Part shown: one piece after another, positions 13,144-21,688 of the stretch
Position numbering within the stretch: position 1 is the stretch's first letter
Layout: each line of letters starts with the position of its first letter
DNA from: Deltaproteobacteria bacterium RBG_16_44_11
GTDB lineage: Bacteria > Desulfobacterota > Syntrophia > Syntrophales > Smithellaceae
Assembly (NCBI GenBank): GCA_001797845.1
Contig: MGQN01000006.1
Coordinates: forward strand, 55,546-78,354
Length of the DNA stretch: 22,809 nucleotides
Direction: 5' to 3'
The notes under the pieces: model-generated
The model's database searches: none
Told to the model about the DNA's origin: nothing
Seen by the model: only the letters and a program-made list of their open reading frames with translations
Program-made: the position numbers and the translations under genes

Positions 13144-14508
13144 TTAATGCTCTGTCTTTATATTGTAATTACGCATTTTTATTCTCAGGGTTTTTCTATC
13201 GATACCGAGGAATTTTGCCGTTTTGTTAATCTGATAATGGAAGTGTTTAAGCGCTTTTTCGATGTGCTCTTTTTCGACATCGACGAGGGTTATACTTCCC
13301 GATGAAGAATCCACTACCGGCGCCTTTGCTCCTTCACCCTGACCATAGTAAAAAATATCGGATAAATTTACTGTTTCGTGGTCGCTAAGGACGCACAAAC
13401 GTTCGATGGTGTTTTTCAGTTCCCTGACATTCCCCGGCCATTTGTATGACAACAATGATTTTTTTGCTTCTTCGGAAAGGCACCGCACTTTGCTTTTATA
13501 TTTCTTCTGATAAAAATCGAGATAATGCTCGGCGATAGGAAGGATATCGGCTTTGCGCTCCTTCAATGGTTTTATATCCAAAGGAACGACGGAAAGCCGG
13601 TAAAACAGGTCTTCCCTGAATTTTCCCGCTTCGATTTCAACATGGATATCCTTGTTGGTCGCCGCGATTAATCTGACATCCACCTTTTCCGGCGATGATT
13701 TGCCGACCCGCGGCACTTCCTGTTCCTGAATGACCCGCAATAACTTTGCCTGAATATTCAGATTGATGTTGGAAATTTCGTCAAGAAATAAGGTGCCTTT
13801 ATCCGCCATCTGGAAACGGCCTTCACGCGATTCCGTGGCGCCGCTGAATGCCCCTTTAACATGGCCGAAAAGTTCGCTCTCCATAAGGTTTTCCGCCAGT
13901 GATGAACAATCAACCGGAATGAAAGCTTTATCCGCCCTTCGGCTTAACTGATGAATGGTGCGCGCGACAAGCTCTTTGCCCGTGCCGCTTACTCCCGTAA
14001 TTAAAACAGTGCTGTCGGTCTGCGCGATACGCTTGATGGAATCTTTAAGCTCTTTCATATAGTCGCTGGATCCAATCAGCACGGAAAGGTCTTTTTCATC
14101 ACTATACGCCACATCCCCTTTTAGTGCGCCACTCACAGCCTCCTGTAGTTCTGCCGCAGAATATGGCTTTGCAAGAAAATTGAATGCTCCATAACGCATC
14201 GCCTCGACAGCCAGCGGTATTGTCCCGTATCCGGTGATGATGATAACCTTCGCCGAAATATTATTTTCTTCTTTTAGCTTCTTCAGAATATCCATCCCGC
14301 TCATTTTGGGCATTCTTACATCCAGAAGAATCAAATCATAGGAATCTTTAAGCGCCATCTGAAGCCCCTTTGCCGCCTCACCCGTAGTATCGACATGATA
14401 TCCTTTACGCGTAAGAATTTGACGGCATCCGTCCCGGATGGCTTCTTCATCATCAATAATAAGAATTTTCCTGCTTTTATTTGCCGCTTCTTTCACTTGA
14501 CCTCTCAT
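13144..14508 (-). CDS. NtrC-family sigma-54 activator (REC-AAA+-Fis)
   Basis: 454 residues. Receiver at about 12-130 with D19-D20, phospho-acceptor D63 and K in AKPY; AAA+ domain at about 150-385 with Walker A GVSGTGKE, a GAFSGA loop (usual GAFTGA with Thr replaced by Ser) and Walker B GTLFLDEI; Fis-type DNA-binding helix pair at the C-terminus (INKTAKFLGIDRKTLRIKM). It hydrolyses ATP to open sigma-54 promoters when phosphorylated. AGGAG lies 7 nt before ATG. Two sigma-54 promoters are found within this window, which are its likely targets. A leader with an inverted repeat (14575-14592) lies upstream. Confidence 0.95.
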   Translation of the reverse strand: MRGQVKEAANKSRKILIIDDEEAIRDGCRQILTRKGYHVDTTGEAAKGLQMALKDSYDLILLDVRMPKMSGMDILKKLKEENNISAKVIIITGYGTIPLAVEAMRYGAFNFLAKPYSAAELQEAVSGALKGDVAYSDEKDLSVLIGSSDYMKELKDSIKRIAQTDSTVLITGVSGTGKELVARTIHQLSRRADKAFIPVDCSSLAENLMESELFGHVKGAFSGATESREGRFQMADKGTLFLDEISNINLNIQAKLLRVIQEQEVPRVGKSSPEKVDVRLIAATNKDIHVEIEAGKFREDLFYRLSVVPLDIKPLKERKADILPIAEHYLDFYQKKYKSKVRCLSEEAKKSLLSYKWPGNVRELKNTIERLCVLSDHETVNLSDIFYYGQGEGAKAPVVDSSSGSITLVDVEKEHIEKALKHFHYQINKTAKFLGIDRKTLRIKMRNYNIKTEH

Positions 14509-14845
14509 ATGGTCGTCTCCTGGAAATTAATAACATATTTTTTATGTAGCAGAAAGTTAATAATTTCATACATATATGTCATTTTTGACATAGTATAAAC
14601 AGGCAATAACATCGCTCCGATGCATCAGATGCGAAAACACATTGGCTGATTAATTAATCGTTCCTGAAAAAGTTACAACTTGTGGAAGTTTTGTTGAATC
14701 TTTGGTCGCACTGTTCGTGCATAACCAGGGAAGACCATGACTGCCTGCGCGTTTGGTTGTCGGACTGCATTATCTGAAACACGGATTATGCAAGAGAAAG
14801 CTTCGGGTGATATCATGAATTTTTGGATGGCTGTTTGTAGGCGGT
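14509..14845 (-). other. 337-bp spacer before the NtrC-type gene
   Basis: No gene is seen. It holds a perfect inverted repeat TATGTCA-TTTT-TGACATA (14575-14592), 67 bp before the NtrC-type ATG, a 12-bp palindrome GATTAATTAATC (14648-14659) and AT-rich stretches fit for a promoter. No sigma-54 site is readable, and no terminator is evident after the kinase gene. Confidence 0.5.
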
Positions 14846-16858
14846 TCAATCGCAGACGGCGTTGTTATTTAACGAATTGTTTTCCCCTGTATACGCGGGC
14901 AAGCATATAATGAAAGAAGTGCCCTTGCCCGGTTTACATTCCGCATCTATTGTGCCTTTGTGTTTTCGAATGATTCCGTACACGATGGAAAGTCCCAGTC
15001 CCGTTCCCTGACCTGGTTCCTTCGTTGTGTAGAACGGTTCAAAGATGTGGGAAAGGTGTTCTTTGTCTATCCCTTTACCCGTGTCTGATATTAAAATCCT
15101 AATGGAATTGTTCTTCTTACTCAGCCCAGTGGTGATCGTCAGTTTGCCGCCGCCTTTCATGGCGTCCGCTGCATTGATGAACAGGTTCAGGAAAACCTCT
15201 TCCAGCCTTGACCGGTCACCTATCGTTTCGGGAAGATTCTCGACAAACTTGGTTTCAATTTCTATTCCGTGAAACATGGATTGGTCTCTTACCAGTTTAA
15301 GAGAGGTACTTATGACCTGATTTATTTGCAGGGGAAGCATTTCACTTGTCGGCGTTCTGGCAAAATCCAGCAGGCTCTGTACAATTTCTTTACAGCGGTT
15401 CGTTTGATAAATTACTTTCTGTATATTTTCCCGCAAGGGGCTATTTTCTTCAATATCCTCCAAAACTATACTACTGTACAAAAGGATTCCACCCAGAGGA
15501 TTGTTGATTTCATGAGCGACACCGGCCGCCAACTCACCGAGCGCGGTCAATTTTTCAGCTTTTGCGAGTTGTTGATGCATTTTCTGCAACTGATCATTGT
15601 GATCTTTTAAGGATCTCGCCATGTCATTGAAAGCTTCGTCCAGCATGTCGAAACCAGATATTGTATCGGGCGATAGTTTGTAGTCCAGGTTGCCGGAGGC
15701 GATAGCTTCCGTAGCCTTCTTGAGAATGCGTATTCTCTTGATAATGGTATTGCCCAGATAAAGGGAAATAAGAAACGCGATGATCATTCCCAGTGTGGTT
15801 ATACCAAGATTTATCCAAATCATTCCCCTTTGTATGTCCTTGTATTTGGCTTCAAGTATCCCCGTGTAGAGCACACCGATGAGCTTTTTATCTATGTTAA
15901 AAATAGGGGTATAAGTGGTGATGTACCAGTCTTTCACAACAAAAGCCCTGCCCACCCAGTCTTTTCCTTCTTTGATGACCCGATCATAAACTTCTTTGGA
16001 AAGAATAGTGCCAATAGCCCTTTTGTTATCCTTCGTCATAACATTGGTGGATATGCGCACGCCTCCCTGAAATATGGTGGCCACGCCCATTTCCTGGCCT
16101 TTGTATTTTTCGCCGTGATACATGGTCTCTTTTATCTTATCCACTATTTCGTTGTCCTTGTTAATCAGAACGCCTCCGACCAGAACGCCCAACAACACAT
16201 TAGTGTTTCTATCCATTATCGGATAGGCAACTTTCATGACCATACCTTCCGAAAGTTTATCTTCCTTGATATCGGCGGACAAAGGCGTCTTCACAATATC
16301 CGTTTTCGCCCTCTGGGAAAGCGTAGGATTTTCCCTCAAAATATCTTTAATAGACATAAGTTCGGTTGAGGAGAGAGAAATTTTTTTCCTTATGCAGTTT
16401 CTGACAACAGGATCCTTCAAGAGGTTGTCTTTGCTGATTGCCGGATTAGCTGCGCGGTACAATACCTTTCCGCTAGTATCCACGACCGTCAGCATATCTA
16501 GAAAAACATTATCGTTACCCTGCTGTGTTCCTGTCCCTCTTCGAATGAGTCCTTGAAGAAATTTCATGCCGGTTATATCATCCCTGCCGATAAGTTCTTG
16601 CAGATCAGAGCCGTCGGCGGTGAACTGAACCAGGGACATAATTTTTTCGAGTTTATTGTTATAGATTAACTTGGCCGTATTGATATCGAGGCGCACCCTG
16701 TTTTGCACTTCCGCAATGGTGCTCCTGTTGATCGTCCATATACTGATAATGGTGGCGAAAATACCTGTAAGGCAGGTGGCAATCAGAAATCCAAACGCAA
16801 GGCGGCTTTGCAAGTCTAACTTAAAAAGCCGCTGTATTCGTTTATTATTGATTTTCAT
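14846..16858 (-). CDS. Membrane sensor histidine kinase (Cache-HAMP-HisKA-HATPase)
   Basis: 670 residues. First membrane helix about 18-44, an extracytoplasmic Cache-type sensor to about 345 (LTVVDTSGKVLYRAANP and the W-Y-I-T-T-Y-T-P-I-F strand before G-V-L-Y-T-G), second helix about 347-372, HAMP (I-K-R-I-R-I-L-K-K-A-T-E and on), a coiled coil, HisKA with His in GVAHEINNP, then HATPase with N-box NLFINAADAM, G1 ISDTGKGI, F-box EPFYTT and G2 GTGLGLSI. Cache domains bind small metabolites such as organic acids in the periplasm. It lies 100 bp after the free receiver gene. The NtrC-type gene is the obvious partner by position. Confidence 0.93.
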   Translation of the reverse strand: MKINNKRIQRLFKLDLQSRLAFGFLIATCLTGIFATIISIWTINRSTIAEVQNRVRLDINTAKLIYNNKLEKIMSLVQFTADGSDLQELIGRDDITGMKFLQGLIRRGTGTQQGNDNVFLDMLTVVDTSGKVLYRAANPAISKDNLLKDPVVRNCIRKKISLSSTELMSIKDILRENPTLSQRAKTDIVKTPLSADIKEDKLSEGMVMKVAYPIMDRNTNVLLGVLVGGVLINKDNEIVDKIKETMYHGEKYKGQEMGVATIFQGGVRISTNVMTKDNKRAIGTILSKEVYDRVIKEGKDWVGRAFVVKDWYITTYTPIFNIDKKLIGVLYTGILEAKYKDIQRGMIWINLGITTLGMIIAFLISLYLGNTIIKRIRILKKATEAIASGNLDYKLSPDTISGFDMLDEAFNDMARSLKDHNDQLQKMHQQLAKAEKLTALGELAAGVAHEINNPLGGILLYSSIVLEDIEENSPLRENIQKVIYQTNRCKEIVQSLLDFARTPTSEMLPLQINQVISTSLKLVRDQSMFHGIEIETKFVENLPETIGDRSRLEEVFLNLFINAADAMKGGGKLTITTGLSKKNNSIRILISDTGKGIDKEHLSHIFEPFYTTKEPGQGTGLGLSIVYGIIRKHKGTIDAECKPGKGTSFIICLPAYTGENNSLNNNAVCD

Positions 16859-16958
16859 TGCTTCAGCCCGATATTAGGAATGTGGTTTGAATACTATCAC
16901 GGAGAACATAGCATTATCAAACATTCTTTAAAGGCGCCGGGCGTGAGGAGACAGAAAT

Positions 16959-17348
16959 CTAGCCGATCAGCTTTTTTACCCGCAAGAGAAGTTCAGAAGC
17001 CGGAATGGGCTTGGCAACATAATCGTCTGCCTGCAGGTATTCGCCGTCTGTTTCCGGGGAAAATTTAAATCCCGTTTTACCGGTAACGGCGGTTACCATC
17101 AGAATAGGGATGCTTTTGTATTTTTCATCGTGTTTTAGGCTATAGCACAAATCGAATCCATCCGTGTGCTTGTCCATCATGACGTCCAGGATAAGCAAGG
17201 CCGGCCTGTCCGCTTCAATGGCTTTACGGCCGTCCTGAACATTCAGCACATGATTAACATTAAAGCCGTTTTTTCCCAAAACAATTTTGAGCGCCTCGCC
17301 ATAGTCTTTATCGTCATCAATAATTAGTATCTTCTTTTTCTCAGACAT
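16959..17348 (-). CDS. Single-domain response regulator (REC only)
   Basis: 129 residues, receiver domain only: D11-D12-D13, phospho-acceptor D55 in LILDVMMD, and K in V-A-K-P-I. GGAGG lies 7 nt before ATG. It starts 39 bp after the stop of the iron-sulfur subunit gene, so it is probably the fourth gene of the formate dehydrogenase operon. Without an output domain it must work through other proteins, either as a phosphate shuttle or by direct contact. Confidence 0.92.
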   Translation of the reverse strand: MSEKKKILIIDDDKDYGEALKIVLGKNGFNVNHVLNVQDGRKAIEADRPALLILDVMMDKHTDGFDLCYSLKHDEKYKSIPILMVTAVTGKTGFKFSPETDGEYLQADDYVAKPIPASELLLRVKKLIG

Positions 17349-17387
17349 TATAACCTCCGATACGGGAATTGGTTACCAAGTAGTATA

Positions 17388-18401
17388 TTATTCAGCGATT
17401 GCTTTTACAACTTCCAGCGTCCCTATGTGCACGGGGCAGTAATCGGAACAGCGCCCGCAGCCGACACAGCCGCATAAGCCTCCCTGAATATCAATGCCGT
17501 TGAAGTCAAGAAGTTTATGCTCGTGACGCCTTTTGAGCCTCAAAGCCTGACTGGAACGGGGATTATGGCCTGACGCCTCGCGGGTAAACCCGCCGTAAAG
17601 ACAAGCGTCCCAAGTTCTTGCGCGAAGGCCGTTTCCCGGAGAAGACTGATGATCGTAGACATTGAAACAGGTGCAGGTGGGACACACAAAAGCGCAGCCG
17701 CCGCAGGTGATGCACTTTTGCCCGAAGCTATCCCAGACTTTCTCATCGGCTTTGTGATCCTTGAGTTTGTTCATGGCTTCGATAACAGCTTTCACTTCCG
17801 GTATGTTCCGGACAGCCTTTTGCTTGAATTCCTCTATTTGCCTTTTCGCCAGGCCGTCATCCATGTCGGCAAGCGGTATGCCTGATAACAATTTTTCACC
17901 CCGGGGAGTACCTACCTCGACAAGGTAAACATTATCCATATCGTAGAGCTGTAAATCGAATCCTTTTTTTGCGACCGGCCCGCTGAGTGTCGTGGTGCAA
18001 AAACAAGTTTCGTTCTGCGGTCCGGGACAAGCCATGACAACCGTCGCGGCCATATCCCGTTTCGCGTTGTAATAAACATCCTTCTTATCACGCGACATGA
18101 AGCTTGCGGCCTGAAGAAGGCCCATCATGTCGCAGGAACGTATTCCAAACAAAAGCATCTTTTTTGCCGCTACAACTTCACGATATTCGTTTTTTTCAAC
18201 CTTAAAAATGACCTCGGTCTGGGGAAAGAACGAGGCTTTTGGCGAAAGCGGAGGTTTTTTATAGTCGGTGGTAAATTTATTTTCCTGGAATGTATCGAAT
18301 ATACAATCGCCATTTGTAGTTTTGGTCGGTGACAGTACTTCGAATTTATCCGCCCAGATATTGATTGCCTTTACGAGATCTTTTTTGGCCAGTGTTTTCA
18401 T
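17388..18401 (-). CDS. Two-[4Fe-4S] subunit, sulfhydrogenase beta/AsrA type
   Basis: 337 residues from the ATG at 18401, which overlaps the stop of the formate dehydrogenase gene (ATGA) and has AGGAG 6 nt upstream. The C-terminal part carries two ferredoxin-type cluster motifs, CITCGGCAFVCPTCTC (about 230-245) and CGCVGCGRCSDYCP (about 310-325). The N-terminal two thirds (FFPQTEVIFK, LFGIRSCDMMGLLQ, YLVEVG) match the family of sulfhydrogenase beta, coenzyme F420 hydrogenase beta and anaerobic sulfite reductase A. It should carry electrons between the flavin subunit and the catalytic subunit in the cytosol. The large family makes the exact partner choice an inference from the operon. Confidence 0.9.
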   Translation of the reverse strand: MKTLAKKDLVKAINIWADKFEVLSPTKTTNGDCIFDTFQENKFTTDYKKPPLSPKASFFPQTEVIFKVEKNEYREVVAAKKMLLFGIRSCDMMGLLQAASFMSRDKKDVYYNAKRDMAATVVMACPGPQNETCFCTTTLSGPVAKKGFDLQLYDMDNVYLVEVGTPRGEKLLSGIPLADMDDGLAKRQIEEFKQKAVRNIPEVKAVIEAMNKLKDHKADEKVWDSFGQKCITCGGCAFVCPTCTCFNVYDHQSSPGNGLRARTWDACLYGGFTREASGHNPRSSQALRLKRRHEHKLLDFNGIDIQGGLCGCVGCGRCSDYCPVHIGTLEVVKAIAE

Positions 18402-20434
18402 GCGCATCTCCTGATTTTTACGGCACATCCTTTGTATTCGGGAATCTTGGCAATAGGATCATACGCCGGATTGGTCAATATGTTCACGGGGGCTTCGTGA
18501 AAATGGAACGTGGAAAATATAACATTTTGCGGAACCCTTTTCGTAAGCTCCGCTTTAAGCCTTATGGAACCACGGCGTGAAGTAAGTTCAACTGTTTCAT
18601 TGTTCTTTATGCCCAGTTTTTTTGCGTCCTCCGGATTGATTTCCACCAGCGCCGCCGGTGCTTCTCTTTCCAAAATGCTGGTGCGGCGGGTCATGGTGCC
18701 CGTGTGATAGTGATAATAAATCCGCCCTGTGGTGAGCATAAAGTCGTACTCCGCATCGGGCATCTCCGCAACCGGTTTGAACTCGCACGGCATAAATGTT
18801 CCCTTGCCCTTGCTGAATTTATCTTTATGCAGGTATGGTGTTCCCGGATGTTCTTCATTGATACAGGGCCACTGGAGTCCATGGCCGCGCTCCAACCTCT
18901 CATAAGTTATGCCCGCGTAAGAAGGCGTTAAGGCGTTAATCTCCTTCATTATATCGGCCGGCGATTTGTAATTCATCGTATATCCGGCAAGCGTGCTCAG
19001 CTCACAAATGATCTGCCAGTCAGGGCGGGCGAGCCCCGGAGGAGATACGGCCTGGCCCGATAGCTGAACCCTTCTTTCGGTGTTGGTGTAAGTGCCATCC
19101 TTTTCGGCAAAAGACGCGGCAGGAAGGACGACATCGGCTTTCGCCGCCGTTTCGGAAAGAAAGATATCCTGCACGACAAGAAAATCAAGATTGGATAGGG
19201 CCTGCTCGATATGAGATGTATCGGGATCGCTCATCAAGGGATTTTCTCCCATGACATATAGAGCTTTAAGCTCCCCTTTTTGCGCCGCCATCATCATATC
19301 GGTAATGGTCAGACCTACCTTGTCGTCCAGCGTCGCAACACCCCAGGCGTCCTCAAATTTCTTCTTCACGGCCGCATCCGTCACAGGTTGATAACCACTG
19401 TACACGTTCGGCAAGCCTCCCATGTCGCAGGCACCCTGGACATTATTTTGTCCGCGCAGCGGATTGACTCCCGTCGAAGGCCTGCCCAGATTGCCGGTCA
19501 GCATGGCCAGATTTGCGCAGGTTTTTACATTATCCACGCCCGTAGTATGCTGGGTGATGCCCATGGCATAGGCAAGCATTGCCTTCTTAGCTTTGGCGTA
19601 CATGAGCGCCGCTTTTTTTAAATCCGTGGCTTTCACGCCGGAAATTTTTTCCACAACCCGCGGCGGATATTTGCCGACGATCTCCTTCAATTGATCGAAT
19701 CCTTCCGTTCTTGTTTCGACAAATTCCTTATCGTAGAGACCTTCTTCGATAATGATGTTCATGATGCCGTTTAACACGGCAACGTCCGTACCTATATTCT
19801 GTCTCAGATGTAAATCGGCAAACTCGGCCAGTTGTATCTCTCGGGGATCAATAAGCAGCAGCTTTGCTCCTCTTTTTACAGCATTGATGATGCGCGATCC
19901 GATCAAGGGATGCTGTGACGTGGTGTTGGAACCGATCACCAGGAACATATCGGCATCGTCAAAATCGTTAATCGAGTTTGTCATAGCTCCGGAACCGAAT
20001 GTCGCGGCCAGACCGACCACGGTAGAGCTGTGTCAGAGTCTCGCACAGTGATCGACATTGTTTGTTCCAAATGCCGCGCGCGCCATTTTCATAAAAAGAT
20101 AGTTTTCCTCATTTGTTACTTTGGCGGAACTTAGAAAACCCAGCGCGCGTGGGCCGAATTGTTTCTTTATATCCAGGAGCTTCTCTGCAACAACCTTCAG
20201 TGCCTCATCCCATGTACTTTCAACAAGCTCTCCGTGCTTCCTTATAAGCGGCCTGGTCAGCCTTTCCGGAGAGTGAATAAATTCGTGGGCATTCCAACCC
20301 TTTACACATAACATGCCTTTATTTACCGGGTTTGAAGGGCTGGGCTCTATACCCGTCACCCTCTCTCCCTCAGACAAAAGATAGAAGCTGCATCCACACC
20401 CGCAAAATGGGCATACGGTTCGCGTCCTTCTCAT
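18398..20434 (-). CDS. fdhA: Formate dehydrogenase alpha subunit, selenoprotein
   Basis: One frame of 678 residues when the in-frame TGA at 20035-20033 is read as selenocysteine (U134). It reads DHCARLU then HSST, the FdhF/FdhA active-site motif with U-H. The N-terminus has the [4Fe-4S] site C8-x2-C11-x3-C15...C43 and K45. Molybdopterin-binding segments follow (FLVIGSNTTSQHPLIGSRI, LMTGNLGRPSTGVNPLRGQNNVQG written here only in parts: GRPSTGVNPLRGQNNVQG; YVMGENPL; a final NP-x-D-A domain). The enzyme oxidises formate or reduces CO2 at a Mo/W bis-MGD centre. AAGGAGG lies about 10 nt before ATG. Annotation tools may split it into two pieces (18398-20020 and 20033-20434). The gene starts 2 bp after the flavin subunit gene. 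Confidence 0.95.
20003..20035 (-). promoter_or_regulatory. SECIS element of the formate dehydrogenase UGA
   Basis: The TGA codon is 20035-20033. Eleven bases further starts CGTGGTCGGTCTGGCCGCG (minus strand, complement of 20003-20021): a 7-bp stem (two G-U pairs) around the loop GGUCU. In E. coli fdhF the GGUCU loop is also 18 nt after the UGA, the same spacing as here, so SelB recognition is expected. Confidence 0.9.
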
Positions 20435-20436
20435 GA

Positions 20437-21279
20437 TCAGATTGCCTCCTTAATCTTTTCGATCTCTGTATAGGGGAAAACGGGTCCATCAATACAGCAG
20501 TACTTATCTCCAAAAGCGCAGTGACCGCATTTGCCGACACCGCATTTCATCATTCTCTCCAAAGACATGAAGATATGTTCTTTGGGAAATCCCAGATTCA
20601 GGAGCTTCTGCAAAACAAAACGATACATGATCGGAGGCCCGCACAGCACGGCATGGGTTTCCTTGGGAAAAAGAACGGCGTTGTCGAACAAACCGGTCAC
20701 CACTCCCACATATTGTTTCCAGATACCTTCGTCGTCGCGGTCCACGCTGTAATGATAATTGATGTCATTGCGGTCAAAAAAGCTCAGCAGTTCATACTTG
20801 AACAGGACGTTTTCGGGATTATTTGTGCCATACATCAGGATGATATCATCAAACTCTTTGCGCTTGTCCAGGGCATAGAGCAAAAGTGAGCGCAACGGGG
20901 CAAGCCCGAGACCGCCGGCAACAAAAAGCAGTTTGTGCCCCTTGAGATGCTCCACGGGAAATCCTCTTCCATATGGGCCCCGGATGTGGAAGGTAGAACC
21001 TTTGCTCATTTCAAAAAGAGCGTCGGTCACTTTACCCGCGCGTCTGACACAAATCTCGAGAGTATCAGGCCTCGTTGGCGGCGAGGAGATGCTGATGGGC
21101 GCCTCTCCCTTGCCGAAGATAGAAACTTCGATAAACTGTCCCGGTTGATGACCAAAACTTTCCCATGTTGATCCATCTTCCAACTTCAACTGGAATAGCC
21201 TGTGATCTTTGATTTGTGGCAAAGTTCTGATAATAGAAACAGGTCGAAGCTCATATATATTGCCGCAATCACCTCCCAT
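20437..21279 (-). CDS. FAD/NAD(P)-binding reductase subunit, HydG/AsrB type
   Basis: 280 residues from the ATG at 21279, chosen for the AAGGAGG 8 nt upstream; a longer frame adds 31 residues with no ribosome site. The order is a ferredoxin-reductase beta-barrel (GQFIEVSIFGKGEAPISISS, about 45-65), a nucleotide-binding Rossmann part (LLFVAGGLGLAPLRSLL, CGPPIMY) and a C-terminal [2Fe-2S] binding tail (CGVGKCGHC...YCCIDGP). This is the sulfhydrogenase gamma / anaerobic sulfite reductase B family. It would pass electrons from formate to NAD(P)+ or the reverse, through the [4Fe-4S] subunit. It is the first gene of the operon and is read from the sigma-54 promoter at 21329-21345. Confidence 0.92.
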   Translation of the reverse strand: MGGDCGNIYELRPVSIIRTLPQIKDHRLFQLKLEDGSTWESFGHQPGQFIEVSIFGKGEAPISISSPPTRPDTLEICVRRAGKVTDALFEMSKGSTFHIRGPYGRGFPVEHLKGHKLLFVAGGLGLAPLRSLLLYALDKRKEFDDIILMYGTNNPENVLFKYELLSFFDRNDINYHYSVDRDDEGIWKQYVGVVTGLFDNAVLFPKETHAVLCGPPIMYRFVLQKLLNLGFPKEHIFMSLERMMKCGVGKCGHCAFGDKYCCIDGPVFPYTEIEKIKEAI

Positions 21280-21328
21280 ATTTCTGCCTCCTTCATCTTG
21301 AGGATTTTTTAGATGGTTATCTGTTAAC

Positions 21329-21345
21329 AGCAATTTTAATACCAA
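21329..21345 (-). promoter_or_regulatory. Sigma-54 promoter of the formate dehydrogenase operon
   Basis: Read on the minus strand: TTGGTATTAAAATTGCT. TGG and TTGC are exact with GG and GC 10 nt apart; the three bases after A-x in TGGCACG are changed. The predicted start is near 21318, about 39 nt before the flavin subunit ATG. Confidence 0.6.
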
Positions 21346-21407
21346 CTGATTATATATTCGATATAACAGCAATATTTGGAATACTACATGGTGTTTTAAG
21401 GAGCGAC

Positions 21408-21444
21408 GGGGCAGGATACCCCGACTTCGGGGAGATATTACCCC
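21408..21444. promoter_or_regulatory. Tandem GGGG/CCCC palindromes, putative activator sites
   Basis: GGGGCAGGATACCCC (21408-21422) and GGGGAGATATTACCCC (21429-21444) with centres about 21-22 bp apart, two helical turns. The first matches the site at 13124-13138 at 11 of 15 positions and lies 72 bp upstream of the -24 GG, the same distance as there. A hairpin CCCCG-ACTT-CGGGG bridges both. Confidence 0.55.
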
Positions 21445-21556
21445 TGTCCGATATCGTGCTGGATTTTTTAAAATAGAGAAAATACAAATTTGTTCTTTTT
21501 AGAGGAAAACCATCTTCATTAATCGAAGATATTTAACGCATATGGGAATAATTTTA

Positions 21557-21584
21557 TTGACAGTAAAGTTTAATATATGATAAT
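21557..21584 (+). promoter_or_regulatory. Sigma-70 type promoter of the DRTGG operon
   Basis: TTGACA (21557-21562) and GATAAT (21579-21584) with a 16-nt spacer. The -10 overlaps TAATTAATCGTT (21581-21592), a 12-mer that also occurs at 14651-14662, and ATTAATCG is repeated 65 bp upstream inside the inverted repeat ATCTTC-ATTAATC-GAAGAT (21512-21530). The leader to the first gene is about 100 nt. Confidence 0.65.
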
Positions 21585-21688
21585 TAATCGTTATTAAAAT
21601 CATCTTTGAATGTTATTGCTTTTCCTAATGATATCAAAGGCTTTTTTGTTTTAAAACCGCTGTATTTGTTTTGGATGAGGAGTGGACA

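Noticed and set aside
18398..20020. Formate dehydrogenase as two separate genes or a pseudogene with a nonsense change
   Set aside because: The TGA is exactly at the conserved Sec position and is followed by a proper SECIS hairpin, so one selenoprotein is the simpler reading.
21408..21444. Molybdenum cofactor riboswitch in the fdh leader
   Set aside because: The hairpins lie upstream of the predicted sigma-54 start, so they would not be in the transcript, and the Moco motif consensus is not recognisable.
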